Source: a virus. From it: 61,478 bases of DNA. The notes under the pieces were generated by a model that saw only the letters and a list, made by a program, of their open reading frames with translations, did not search any database and was not told the origin of the DNA. The position numbers and the translations under genes are program-made. The stretch is taken from the IMG/VR virus record IMGVR_UViG_3300020595_000038, positions 1-61,478 of that record. One strand, 5' to 3'. Shown in pieces: positions 38,101 to 46,505 of the stretch; position 1 is the stretch's first letter, and every line of letters starts with the position of its first letter.

Positions 38101-41100
38101 CAGACGCACCCTTATCACTAAGAGTACTTAAGAATGAGGTTAACTGATCCGGAAGACTTTGTTTGTCTATTCTTCGGTGTTGGACCCCTGATATCGATCC
38201 GCCATCATCTGTCTGTACAGTTCCAGAGAAGCGGGATCCATCTCCTTCGTCTTGTTGTCTTTGTGCATCGATATTTGAATCGCCTTGTCCTGACTCGAAT
38301 TTTCTTCCCTTGGACTGGAAGTATTCCTTTGTACGTGTTTTGCTAGTTCCTTTAAATAAGTCTTTTGATCCATTTTCTATATTATTTAAGATTTCGTTGT
38401 ATTGATTATTATGAGCAACGAATGTATCTACATAATGGTTGTAAAAGTACAAAACATTCTCGTTGTTTTCCAAATTTAATTTAGTTTCTTGTGCACTATT
38501 ACTCCAGTCAGAAACTGCTTGCATTACATTTTCATCTGTAATATCTTCTTCATTTTCAAATACAAACTCTGGAACAAATTGATACTTAACACCTAAGACC
38601 TTATCTCCTGCTTCATTCGTTATAAAAGTATAACCGGAAATGTCTGTCTTTATTGGCCCTAATTGAACACCTTCCTTGTCTAAATTTTCTCTAGCAAAAG
38701 TAGATGCTTCTTCAAAACTCATAGGAGTTCTAAATTGCATTTCAACAGCAGGTCGAGCGTTTGGACGTTTAGCCAATTCTCTTTCCACACTTTCAGGATC
38801 CATTCTCTCATCAATTGGTAACACCTCTGATAAAAACACAGACTCTTGCTCATGTTTCTTTGCTGACTCTAATGCTCTTTTTAAAACAGGAGTCATATCT
38901 TGACCTGACTTAACAATCATCTCAGCATCAAAACTTCTTTCAGGATATATTAAGTATTGTCCTTGAGTTTTGTTAACCTTTAATGATACTAGGTCACCAT
39001 CTCTTAAATCGTTCTGAATTGATTGTCTTTCCTCTTCTATTATATCTAAGTTCTCTTTTGATTCTAATACAGGATCTGTATACTGATCTCTCTCTGTACT
39101 TAAACCTAAGTAATATCTAGTAATATCGCTCTTGCCTGCTTCTTCTCTGAAATCAGATTTCTTAGCAGCAGTACCTTTTGACCAACCTTTCTTTAACCAA
39201 AGATCTTTTTCAGCAAACCATAAGTATGCTTGAAGATCATCAGGATCCATTCCTAGTTTTTGAGAAGCATTTATTATTACTCCCTCTGCTAGTTGGTAAT
39301 CAGATACTCCACCTGCATCAGCAGCATAGACTCTCTCATCTACACCCTGTTCTGCTCGCTCTGCGATTCTATATCTATCTACATTACCATCGTAAATCAT
39401 TCTTCTAATGGTACGAGCAGCCCACAAATCAATCGTAGGATTGGTTGTCATCCCTACTACATTCTCATAGAAGTTGTTAGTTTTGCTTTGTTGAGTTTGT
39501 TTAAGCCATATACCTGCCAATACTTTAGCAGCAGCAGGACTATTGATGCCGTACAACTTAGTAGGATTGTCTGTTCTAAATAAAGGATTTGCCTTTGGAT
39601 ATAGGTTTAATAATTTCCTTTTGGTTTCATTAATATCTTTTGGATCAGGCTTTATTCTTGACTCGCTGTATGCTGTCTTGCCTTGTTTTTTTAGAGCATT
39701 GACTGCTCTTCCTTTATATTCATTGAAAAACTCATTAAGTTCTTCTTCGTTTTCAAACTGTTCAACACGATCTATAAAGTCTTTGTATTCTTCAATGTAC
39801 TTATCATATGCTCCTTTTGAATATGCTTCTAAGGCTTGTGTTGCATACTTATAGTTCTGCTGAACATCAGTCTGACCTGAAGTAGCACCTAACAATCTCC
39901 CAAAGAAATTAGTTCTTCCACCAAAAGTATTTCTCATACTAATATGTAAGTCCTTATACCATCCTAATCCTTTGACTACTTCTGGTACATCTTTATTCGC
40001 ATTAAACTCCTCTACAATTTTATCTCCAATCTGATCAACTTTTTCTTCTACACTTCCTTTTAAATGTTTATTAATTCCATTTACTAAAGAATATGATTGA
40101 CCTGAAATCTTTACTTGTAACTTACCACTTTTAGTTTTCTTAAACTGATACTTTCCATCCTTCATGACTGGATTTAACTCCGCTAAAGTAGGGTCGCTGC
40201 CTAAAGTTTCTTTTAGGTTATTAAACTCTTTTATTGCCTCACGCTCTGGATTTTTATATCTCTGTGCATCAATAGCATCTATATCTATACTTTCTTTTTT
40301 AGAGTCTGGATCTATATTAGTAGCAGACATAATTTTCTCTGCACTAGAATTTATAACAGCATCTAAACTAGTTGTTTGTATATCAAAGTCTGCTTCCGTT
40401 GGTAGGTTTAAAGCAGATTTAATAATTTCTTTTACCTGGCTTATAATCTTTTCAAACTCTGATTGTCTCTTAGGATCTTTAAATATTTTAGCACTCTTTT
40501 CTCCTATTGCTTGAACTAATGCTTCGTTTAAGGCCCTGTCTCCGTATCCGTTTTTGACAGCATCTTTATGAAATTTAGTTCCCTTGATTAGAGACATTGC
40601 TTTCTTATGTGCCTCCGGATTTAACTCCGCTAACATATCTTCCCATATATGAGCGAACTCATGTATAGGCGTATCTAATGTTGCAAGTTCAGGGTTAATA
40701 AAAATCTCGTTAGTAGTTCGGTTTCTAAAACCTTTATTTTTACTAGGATCTAATCCATTCTCCCTTGCTTTTTCATTAAAGGCCTCCTGATCTAGAGTGA
40801 CAGTAGATCCTTTAAATACTCTTTGAAAATGATTGGCTAACTTTTTAATGTCACTAAAGACATCTCCTGTTTCAGGATCAATACCAGATATTTGAGGTTT
40901 TTGATCAGTCTTAGTTTTAGAATCCGATTTAGTTTTAGAATCACTTTTAAAACTGTTAGGATCTTGTTTTACCAATTTACCATCTACAACTTTATATATA
41001 TCATAGTTGGACATATCCCTTGCAGGAGTATTAGGTTTTGGTACAACAATACCTCTGCTTTCTTTTCGAGTTGCTTTATTTACTTTATTATTATTAGGTT

Positions 41101-43969
41101 GCCAGTTGTCTGGATCTACTGTTCCAGGCTTAGAAACCACAACATATCCACCTTCAACATTCTTTACAGTGTTTGAATAAATACCTCCTTCTTGAAAGTT
41201 TGGTGCTCCATCTTTACCATTGGCCTTAGCAACGTTAAATGAAGTCTCTCCTTTAGGTGCAACCCCTTCAGTAAAACTACCTTCAGTTTCTCTTTTACCC
41301 TTGATCTGACCTCCATTAACCCAGTTCTCAACAGCCTCTCGACTTTTTGTTTTGTGAGTAACTACATCAGAACCATATTTTTCAGGAACATTTTCTACTT
41401 CTATTGTTTCCTCTACAAAAAGTTCAACTTCATTTTCAACTTTTGGTGATAGTGGTTTTAGTATTTGATCTAATTCTTTATCAGCATCAGATTGTTCTTC
41501 TTTTGATACTTGAATCTCCTGTTCATTAAAGACTCTTATTTGTTTCTGACCTCTGTTATATGCAGCGGCCATACGTTTCATTCCATCTAAAACATTTCCT
41601 TGTTCATCAATAACAGCAGGAGCATTCTTTTGCTTGCCATCATATTCCATGTCAGGATTTTCATCTACAAACTTCTTGAATTCTTTATTTGTTTCATAAA
41701 GAGTTTCAAGGGTCACCCTCTTCATTTTAAAAGTTCTGTTCTGTATGTTCTCTAACTTTGATGCTAACTCTTTATCTGTTTTACTGTCTCCTACACTTTC
41801 AATAACAGAAACAACTTTACTACCATCAACAATAGAACCTGGTTTAGGCATACCACTTTTGATGTCTGCTTTTTTCTCCTCAACTATTGCTTTTGATTCA
41901 GGAGTTTGCGGAGCAGGTGAATTCATTTCATCATACACTAGAGCCGCTTCTTCAACTATCTGATTCATAGGAGTACCGGCATCCTTTAAAGGAGTAACAA
42001 TATTTTCATATTGTCTTGCTTTATCCAACATCCCTTCAGCAGTTTCTTTTGAAAAACTAGGATTCTTTTTCTTTAATTCTTTTTGAACTGATTTCTCAAA
42101 GTTTACAAAATCTAATCCTGCTGTAGTCCAGGCTTCTTTCTCCATTTGAGTTGATGACACACCCAAGTTTGGACTAGCCATTAATGTAGTTGCCGTTGCT
42201 GTAAGAATAAGTGTATTAATAAACTCATCTTTACCCATGAACTTATCTACACCATATATAGGCTCTGGAGATCTTTGATCATACTTGTATTTTTGGTAGT
42301 TTTCAAAACCACCTTGTACTAGTTCTTCTACTTCCTCTGAACTAACTTCTTTTATATATGCTTTACCACCTGCTTTTATAGCCATCTGTCTACTTCCGGA
42401 ATTTGCTAATACTTTAACCGCTTCTTTAGTAGCCTTACTACGTACACCCATCATTGCTGAAACACCTCTTCTTGCTAAAGGGTTATTAAATATCGCACCT
42501 GTAGCACCGGTAACCACACCTATACTTAAGGCCATTGCCTCTGCATCTTCTGGATCTACTCCTAATTCTCTTGCTTCTTTGTTTGTTTGGTGATATGATT
42601 TAAAGAATTGGTCACCCCCCATTACAGCACCTGCTGCTAATGATCCACCACCTGTATATGCTGCGGCTACAATTGCCGGAGCCATTTCTCCTACAGTCTT
42701 TAAAGTCATAGGTAAAATATACATTGGATTGTCTGCTAATGATGCACCTGCAACTTGATCTGGGATATAGGCAAACTGCCCAATTGCAGTGTCTTTCCAA
42801 TTATCAGAAGAAAAGAAATGTGAAATATTATCTGCTACATCTTCAATTTGTCTGTCAAATTTTTCGTCTTGAGCCGCTAAGGATGCATTTGTCTCATCTG
42901 AAGCAAGTGAACTTCCAATTGCATCTGCTAATAATACTCCCGGATTCAGTTTATCTCCATGCTTTCCAAAAAATTCAACTGCTCCACCTGCTAAGTCTCC
43001 TAAAGTCGATACAATTGCTCCTAAACCTACCATTACTGACGTGTCTAAGTAACCCGGTCCCATTGCACCACCTAAACCTGGTCCCATTGCACCACTAAGT
43101 CTCATGGTCTGCAACATATCTTTTGCTTCTGCTGAAACAAAATCTCCGTAATTGTTCTTTAAGTGATTATGATAACTTGTAGCCATGTCCTCGTGGGACT
43201 TGTACATCTTCATGAACGCTTCGTCTTCACGAAGTTCAGGCATATATTTAAAAAAATCAGCGTTTCTCTCTACATAATCATAAAGATTTGTATCATAGTT
43301 TTTTGCTATATATCTAAGAGCATTAACTTTAAACTTTGTTCCTTGAAAATTTCTTGCCTGTTTAGTAAACTCATAACTAGCCTTAGGATCAGAGAAATAA
43401 TCTTCCCCTTCCGCTAAGTCCCCACTATACTTATTTGTAAACTCTGGATCTGTTTGTCTTAAGACTTGACCAAACTGAATAAGGTTTTTCTTAACCGATT
43501 CATCAGTACCTTCTGGCATTAGGTTAGGGTTTGAAATAACACCATCTACCTCTTGATTATTATACATCTCTGTACCTTTATCAATAGATGCTTGTATCTT
43601 AGCCCACTTGCCTTGTGCGTTTTCCGGATTTACCTGAGAATTCACTACGTTAAGTGCTCCATTATTATTTTCGTATTCAGGAAACTGAACACCCTCTAAC
43701 TCTGGAAATAGGTTTGGAAACTTAGAATTTAATTCATCGCCTTCTTCGTAACGTCCTCTATTGAATGTATTACCCCATGTTACAGCATCTTGAAATTGCT
43801 CCTGATTTAAACCAGGAATAACATTTTGAATATCTGCAATTTGAAAGTTAGAAGAACTAGTTCCTCTTGCACGTCTTAATCTGTCTGCAAGAATAGTTAA
43901 TTGATCTTGTTTATCGTCTATACTTAAATCTACAAAAGGATCAACTCCTAAGATATCTTCGTCTTCCAT
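35174..43969 (-). CDS. Giant internal virion polyprotein with zincin and ParB-like domains
   Basis: A 2931-residue protein, the largest in the window, between internal virion proteins and the lysis cassette. Visible parts: a helical N-terminus; Gly-rich hydrophobic segments about 285-325 and 410-450; a ParB/Srx-like segment near 780-810 ('VIDEQGNVLDGMKRMAAAYN'); a zinc-metallopeptidase motif H-E-F-A-H at about 1103-1107 in 'LDTPIHEFAHIWEDMLAELN', with 'ALNEALVQAIGE' as a possible third ligand; and long helices. Near the C-terminus are membrane-like 'TSFLGLAALAAMAYED' and a basic end. It resembles phage polyvalent proteins ejected with DNA (T7 gp16-like position). Confidence 0.75.
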   Translation of the reverse strand: MEDEDILGVDPFVDLSIDDKQDQLTILADRLRRARGTSSSNFQIADIQNVIPGLNQEQFQDAVTWGNTFNRGRYEEGDELNSKFPNLFPELEGVQFPEYENNNGALNVVNSQVNPENAQGKWAKIQASIDKGTEMYNNQEVDGVISNPNLMPEGTDESVKKNLIQFGQVLRQTDPEFTNKYSGDLAEGEDYFSDPKASYEFTKQARNFQGTKFKVNALRYIAKNYDTNLYDYVERNADFFKYMPELREDEAFMKMYKSHEDMATSYHNHLKNNYGDFVSAEAKDMLQTMRLSGAMGPGLGGAMGPGYLDTSVMVGLGAIVSTLGDLAGGAVEFFGKHGDKLNPGVLLADAIGSSLASDETNASLAAQDEKFDRQIEDVADNISHFFSSDNWKDTAIGQFAYIPDQVAGASLADNPMYILPMTLKTVGEMAPAIVAAAYTGGGSLAAGAVMGGDQFFKSYHQTNKEARELGVDPEDAEAMALSIGVVTGATGAIFNNPLARRGVSAMMGVRSKATKEAVKVLANSGSRQMAIKAGGKAYIKEVSSEEVEELVQGGFENYQKYKYDQRSPEPIYGVDKFMGKDEFINTLILTATATTLMASPNLGVSSTQMEKEAWTTAGLDFVNFEKSVQKELKKKNPSFSKETAEGMLDKARQYENIVTPLKDAGTPMNQIVEEAALVYDEMNSPAPQTPESKAIVEEKKADIKSGMPKPGSIVDGSKVVSVIESVGDSKTDKELASKLENIQNRTFKMKRVTLETLYETNKEFKKFVDENPDMEYDGKQKNAPAVIDEQGNVLDGMKRMAAAYNRGQKQIRVFNEQEIQVSKEEQSDADKELDQILKPLSPKVENEVELFVEETIEVENVPEKYGSDVVTHKTKSREAVENWVNGGQIKGKRETEGSFTEGVAPKGETSFNVAKANGKDGAPNFQEGGIYSNTVKNVEGGYVVVSKPGTVDPDNWQPNNNKVNKATRKESRGIVVPKPNTPARDMSNYDIYKVVDGKLVKQDPNSFKSDSKTKSDSKTKTDQKPQISGIDPETGDVFSDIKKLANHFQRVFKGSTVTLDQEAFNEKARENGLDPSKNKGFRNRTTNEIFINPELATLDTPIHEFAHIWEDMLAELNPEAHKKAMSLIKGTKFHKDAVKNGYGDRALNEALVQAIGEKSAKIFKDPKRQSEFEKIISQVKEIIKSALNLPTEADFDIQTTSLDAVINSSAEKIMSATNIDPDSKKESIDIDAIDAQRYKNPEREAIKEFNNLKETLGSDPTLAELNPVMKDGKYQFKKTKSGKLQVKISGQSYSLVNGINKHLKGSVEEKVDQIGDKIVEEFNANKDVPEVVKGLGWYKDLHISMRNTFGGRTNFFGRLLGATSGQTDVQQNYKYATQALEAYSKGAYDKYIEEYKDFIDRVEQFENEEELNEFFNEYKGRAVNALKKQGKTAYSESRIKPDPKDINETKRKLLNLYPKANPLFRTDNPTKLYGINSPAAAKVLAGIWLKQTQQSKTNNFYENVVGMTTNPTIDLWAARTIRRMIYDGNVDRYRIAERAEQGVDERVYAADAGGVSDYQLAEGVIINASQKLGMDPDDLQAYLWFAEKDLWLKKGWSKGTAAKKSDFREEAGKSDITRYYLGLSTERDQYTDPVLESKENLDIIEEERQSIQNDLRDGDLVSLKVNKTQGQYLIYPERSFDAEMIVKSGQDMTPVLKRALESAKKHEQESVFLSEVLPIDERMDPESVERELAKRPNARPAVEMQFRTPMSFEEASTFARENLDKEGVQLGPIKTDISGYTFITNEAGDKVLGVKYQFVPEFVFENEEDITDENVMQAVSDWSNSAQETKLNLENNENVLYFYNHYVDTFVAHNNQYNEILNNIENGSKDLFKGTSKTRTKEYFQSKGRKFESGQGDSNIDAQRQQDEGDGSRFSGTVQTDDGGSISGVQHRRIDKQSLPDQLTSFLSTLSDKGASVSKLLYGIKTYSQRVDGKELSTEEARLVLNKFMGTKGMKQRGFEENSINKAKNDDVGKSEVYDWVNENPNYYETMSMQETMEDIIDQVNQQEGGFENEGVIKDLLKKNPTIKELPRVQLARQAALHHYGLKVSKLRSEGASQSEIDNALETMSAIEFQLAEDGTLSGQASAALRSWTAQTSASLIDRTEIAMEKFNEAFDKRGSIGHFINRLFGGRKTKLESTTLSPEQRAKIQELHEIIKESPENSELANVAMRSMYKYMDSVVPSYSWQDTFFALQYAAMLSGASTQVLNATSGSANIVLQPLMDMSRVDRIFTGGYLNFIRKIGNGSNRRGLSQGYNMAMDIMKNGARVDKYQGTESNNESGQYNVLETTEFKGGKANPYNYYKFVGRLLNSTDRFISKVGYEGRYYNYLLDQLQKDGVPRNELRQRAADLYLATEVKTHAKEEMEALMDRMRKADPDTDFSNIEVVRVRELMHEAMAKRYSEDFVNKSDAELEVMKEKDGFDGTIEEFKEFMKAMKEAEIKGIATDANLASNAQVFIDNRGGPFYTHPIAFVANKIRQASNDPDRSFLGKLVLKSFVPFTSIIGSIGEYMIDVTPGFGLARAYATKDGLGDKGTRMREEQLSRAYFGTTSFLGLAALAAMAYEDDDENPFFEVSGGGYNNSNPYTRSDMKNAPLPPYTVKIGDATMDYRNIIPLSIPLAIIGNYMETMKMTGGKGEVFDDMQDRLLIAYANSANLIMDSSVLTSVKDMTEAVTKSFTGRGTQYDPNKVGDDDMTRTLQRMGKSSIRSVGGTLLRPLPQNANLFRQATKIFDANSYSAGDAKNALLYAAGLSQVFGKPKIDAFGEEAKSYPGETVIPYTHWRGIRGEDPRWAYLDKYNAYPGKIQNRPLRVGRDLRVLEPEELYQHQQTTGLEFSKMLVRYMNGRGKKDDKILTHTGKSQSIHKKAIAKMWTAAQAKSKLKNQKVWRQTILD

Positions 43970-43972
43970 GTT

Positions 43973-45907
43973 TTATTTTTCTTGATTAAGATTAAACTCT
44001 CCTTGTCCTCCAGAGATTTCACTAATAAGTGCTGAAACTTTTATATTAGCAGTTTGTACCGGCCCGTATGATCCATCATCTTGCATTGCTCTATAAGACA
44101 ATACTCCATATTTTTTAGAGAATCTTCTTCCGGTATAGTTTCCATCTCTATCAAACTTCACGTACTTAACTTTTCGTTCTGTAACCTGCTTATTGTCTTT
44201 ATCTACTAATCCTTTAGACTCATGTCCTGTCTTAGCGAAGAAAGTATTTACAGGCAGTAGTGCTGCGTCAATTGCTTTATTATTATTATCAGCGTTATAA
44301 ATTGAGGTTTGTAACTCAGCCTTATCAAATGCACCTGCTTCTTGTGCTTGGTCTTCTGCTTGCTTTTGTTTTACAATTGCTGCTGCTTGACCTTTTTTTG
44401 TGACTCCAGTCTCCAATATTTGCTTATTGTTACTTGCATCTCTAGACAATACACCTTTCTTTTTTGCTATATGTTGCCAAGCATCATAATACTTCTGACC
44501 TCCTGCTCCTGATCCCCAAACTCCTTTAATATTTTGAACAAACTGATCTGCCGTTTTATCATTATAAACAGTATATTGTGCATCTCCATTTGCATCCGAT
44601 CCCTCAAAATACAGTGTTCTTTCTCCTGAATCCGGATCTATCTCCATATATGTTTTCGAAGGATAACCCCAAGTATCTTTCATAGCACCAGTGGCTAAAT
44701 CTTCTGTACTAAATCTTCCCAAGTTATATTTTCCTTTTTGGAAACTTGAAATGTCAAGCATTTGAGTCATGTTACCATCACCATTTGTATCAACCTGTGC
44801 AAAAGGAACCGACTCACTACCACCTGGTAACTGAGAAAGGTCTAGGTTTTTAAGTTGATCAACATTGTTAAGTAAGTTATTTACTACTTCTGCTTTAACT
44901 TGCAACTCCACCGCAGCACCACTTCCTGAACTAGGATCTTGTGGTCTATTTCTAAACTCTTTATCAGTCTTACTATCAATAGCCCCTCCAGGAGTTAATT
45001 TCTTCATCTCAGATAAAACAAACTGTTGCTCGTATGTTTCTTTGGCTGTTGCATTAAGTACTTCACCAGGATTAGAGTTTTCTTTATGCTGTTCGTTTAC
45101 ATAATCATCCATTAATGTTGCTGCTGCATCATCTATACCTCTATATAATTCTACTATCCCCATAGGAGGTAATTTTGTTTTATCAAAGGCAGGTACATAC
45201 ATTCGGTTTTTTGCATCATATGTATATCCTGTAACAAATTTCTGACCTCCTGTTGTAGTTGTGAAAGAAGCAAATTCAGAATTTACATTTCCTAAACCAC
45301 CTGTGTTTTCTATCTTCTGTACAATCTCTCCTAATTTACTTTGAAAGTCTGTTCTTACTACACCATCTTTAATATTCGTTTTATCGTTTTTAAAACTAGA
45401 TAGAGCATCTTGTATATTGGCACTTGATGTGTCAATACCTGTTCCTACTATGCCGTTTTCTTCATCACCATTAATTTGGTCGTGTAATCGTGCACTAAGA
45501 TTAGGATCATAGTATTTACTACTAGGATCAGCATCGAAATCAGTAGTAGTCCTTTCCATCTCTGTAGTAATCTTTGCTTGTTTAGCAACCATTACTCCTA
45601 ACTTTGCATTTGCCGAAGCCAGAGTAGATGCATAAGCCTTACTATAAGTAGGCATGTCTGTAAGTTGTTCTATATAACCTCCAATTTCATTTGCCATGTC
45701 ATCAGAAAAATGACCTGAAACAATACCATCTCTTAATTTTTGAGCCTGTTCAAACTTTTTGTTTTTTGCTTCAGTAACAACTTTTACATTGTTTTGTATA
45801 GCCTGGTTTAATTGAGCCGCACCTGCGTCTATAAAGCCCCCTCCAAAGAATTGACCTACGTTAACTTCTGTGCCTTGACCTAGTAATGTCGGTGTGTATT
45901 TTGCCAT
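43973..45907 (-). CDS. Internal virion protein candidate (644 aa)
   Basis: A 644-residue protein starting MAKYTPTLLGQGTEVNVGQF, Gln/Lys/Asp-rich and mostly helical. It has coiled-coil stretches (LNQAIQNNVKVVTEAKNKKF) and a C-terminal beta part (KVKYVKFDRDGNYTGRRFSK). It sits three bases before the giant polyprotein gene and after a 192-residue Ala/Met-rich protein. This three-gene set corresponds in position to the ejected inner-core proteins of podoviruses (T7 gp14-15-16). The role is assigned by this order, not by a recognised domain. Confidence 0.55.
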   Translation of the reverse strand: MAKYTPTLLGQGTEVNVGQFFGGGFIDAGAAQLNQAIQNNVKVVTEAKNKKFEQAQKLRDGIVSGHFSDDMANEIGGYIEQLTDMPTYSKAYASTLASANAKLGVMVAKQAKITTEMERTTTDFDADPSSKYYDPNLSARLHDQINGDEENGIVGTGIDTSSANIQDALSSFKNDKTNIKDGVVRTDFQSKLGEIVQKIENTGGLGNVNSEFASFTTTTGGQKFVTGYTYDAKNRMYVPAFDKTKLPPMGIVELYRGIDDAAATLMDDYVNEQHKENSNPGEVLNATAKETYEQQFVLSEMKKLTPGGAIDSKTDKEFRNRPQDPSSGSGAAVELQVKAEVVNNLLNNVDQLKNLDLSQLPGGSESVPFAQVDTNGDGNMTQMLDISSFQKGKYNLGRFSTEDLATGAMKDTWGYPSKTYMEIDPDSGERTLYFEGSDANGDAQYTVYNDKTADQFVQNIKGVWGSGAGGQKYYDAWQHIAKKKGVLSRDASNNKQILETGVTKKGQAAAIVKQKQAEDQAQEAGAFDKAELQTSIYNADNNNKAIDAALLPVNTFFAKTGHESKGLVDKDNKQVTERKVKYVKFDRDGNYTGRRFSKKYGVLSYRAMQDDGSYGPVQTANIKVSALISEISGGQGEFNLNQEK

Positions 45908-45919
45908 AGTATGTTTTGT

Positions 45920-46498
45920 TTATGCTATACCTTCTGCTGTTGCAGCAGACCCCATGTTGGCTAGACCTGCTCCTGCCTGGTTTAATCCACCAAAAGTCAT
46001 CTGTCTAGACATAGCGTCATTTGCTAAAGTTCCTTGTAGTTTCATTTTAAAAGGATCTAACTTATTTAATTTAAATGCTTGATCTTTTGCTTGGGCCATA
46101 TTAGTACCGGCCTCACGCATGTTAGATAATCTGTTTGCCCTTTCTTGTGCTCCAGACATTCTGTTTTTAATTAAAGCATCGTTTGTTCCTGCTTCTGCAC
46201 TCATACCAATTGCTAACTGATCCTCTAAAGAACCGGATGCTGATTGTGCTCTAGCAACAGAATTTTGTGCATTCGTAAACAAAGCGTTTTTCATGTCTTG
46301 TTGTTCTGACAATCTTCCATCTTTCATGTTACGAGTAAGTTCTAAATCTTGACTTATTTCTTTTGGAATTTCATACTGTGGTCTTTTAGCAAGTAAACTT
46401 TCCAATCTTCTTTGTCTCTTTTTTTTTCCAAATATTCCTGAGGCTGCTTGTGCTAAACCTCCAAGGGCTTGTATACCCCCTCCAATCATTCCTAACAT
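45920..46498 (-). CDS. Small internal virion protein candidate (gp14-like position)
   Basis: A 192-residue protein: Gly/Ala hydrophobic N-terminus (MLGMIGGGIQALGGLAQAAS), a basic patch 'KKKRQRRLESLLAKRPQYE', long Ala/Gln/Met helices and a Gly/Ala end (GGLNQAGAGLANMGSAATAE). Such a membrane-prone, helix-rich protein ahead of two larger internal proteins matches the smallest of the ejection proteins in podoviruses. It would help form the channel through the host envelope. Confidence 0.55.
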   Translation of the reverse strand: MLGMIGGGIQALGGLAQAASGIFGKKKRQRRLESLLAKRPQYEIPKEISQDLELTRNMKDGRLSEQQDMKNALFTNAQNSVARAQSASGSLEDQLAIGMSAEAGTNDALIKNRMSGAQERANRLSNMREAGTNMAQAKDQAFKLNKLDPFKMKLQGTLANDAMSRQMTFGGLNQAGAGLANMGSAATAEGIA

Positions 46499-46505
46499 AT
46501 CTTTA

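Noticed and set aside
42612-42800. Short frame inside the giant polyprotein
   Set aside because: It is rich in Cys, Arg and Trp as shifted frames are, and lies fully within the 2931-residue gene.
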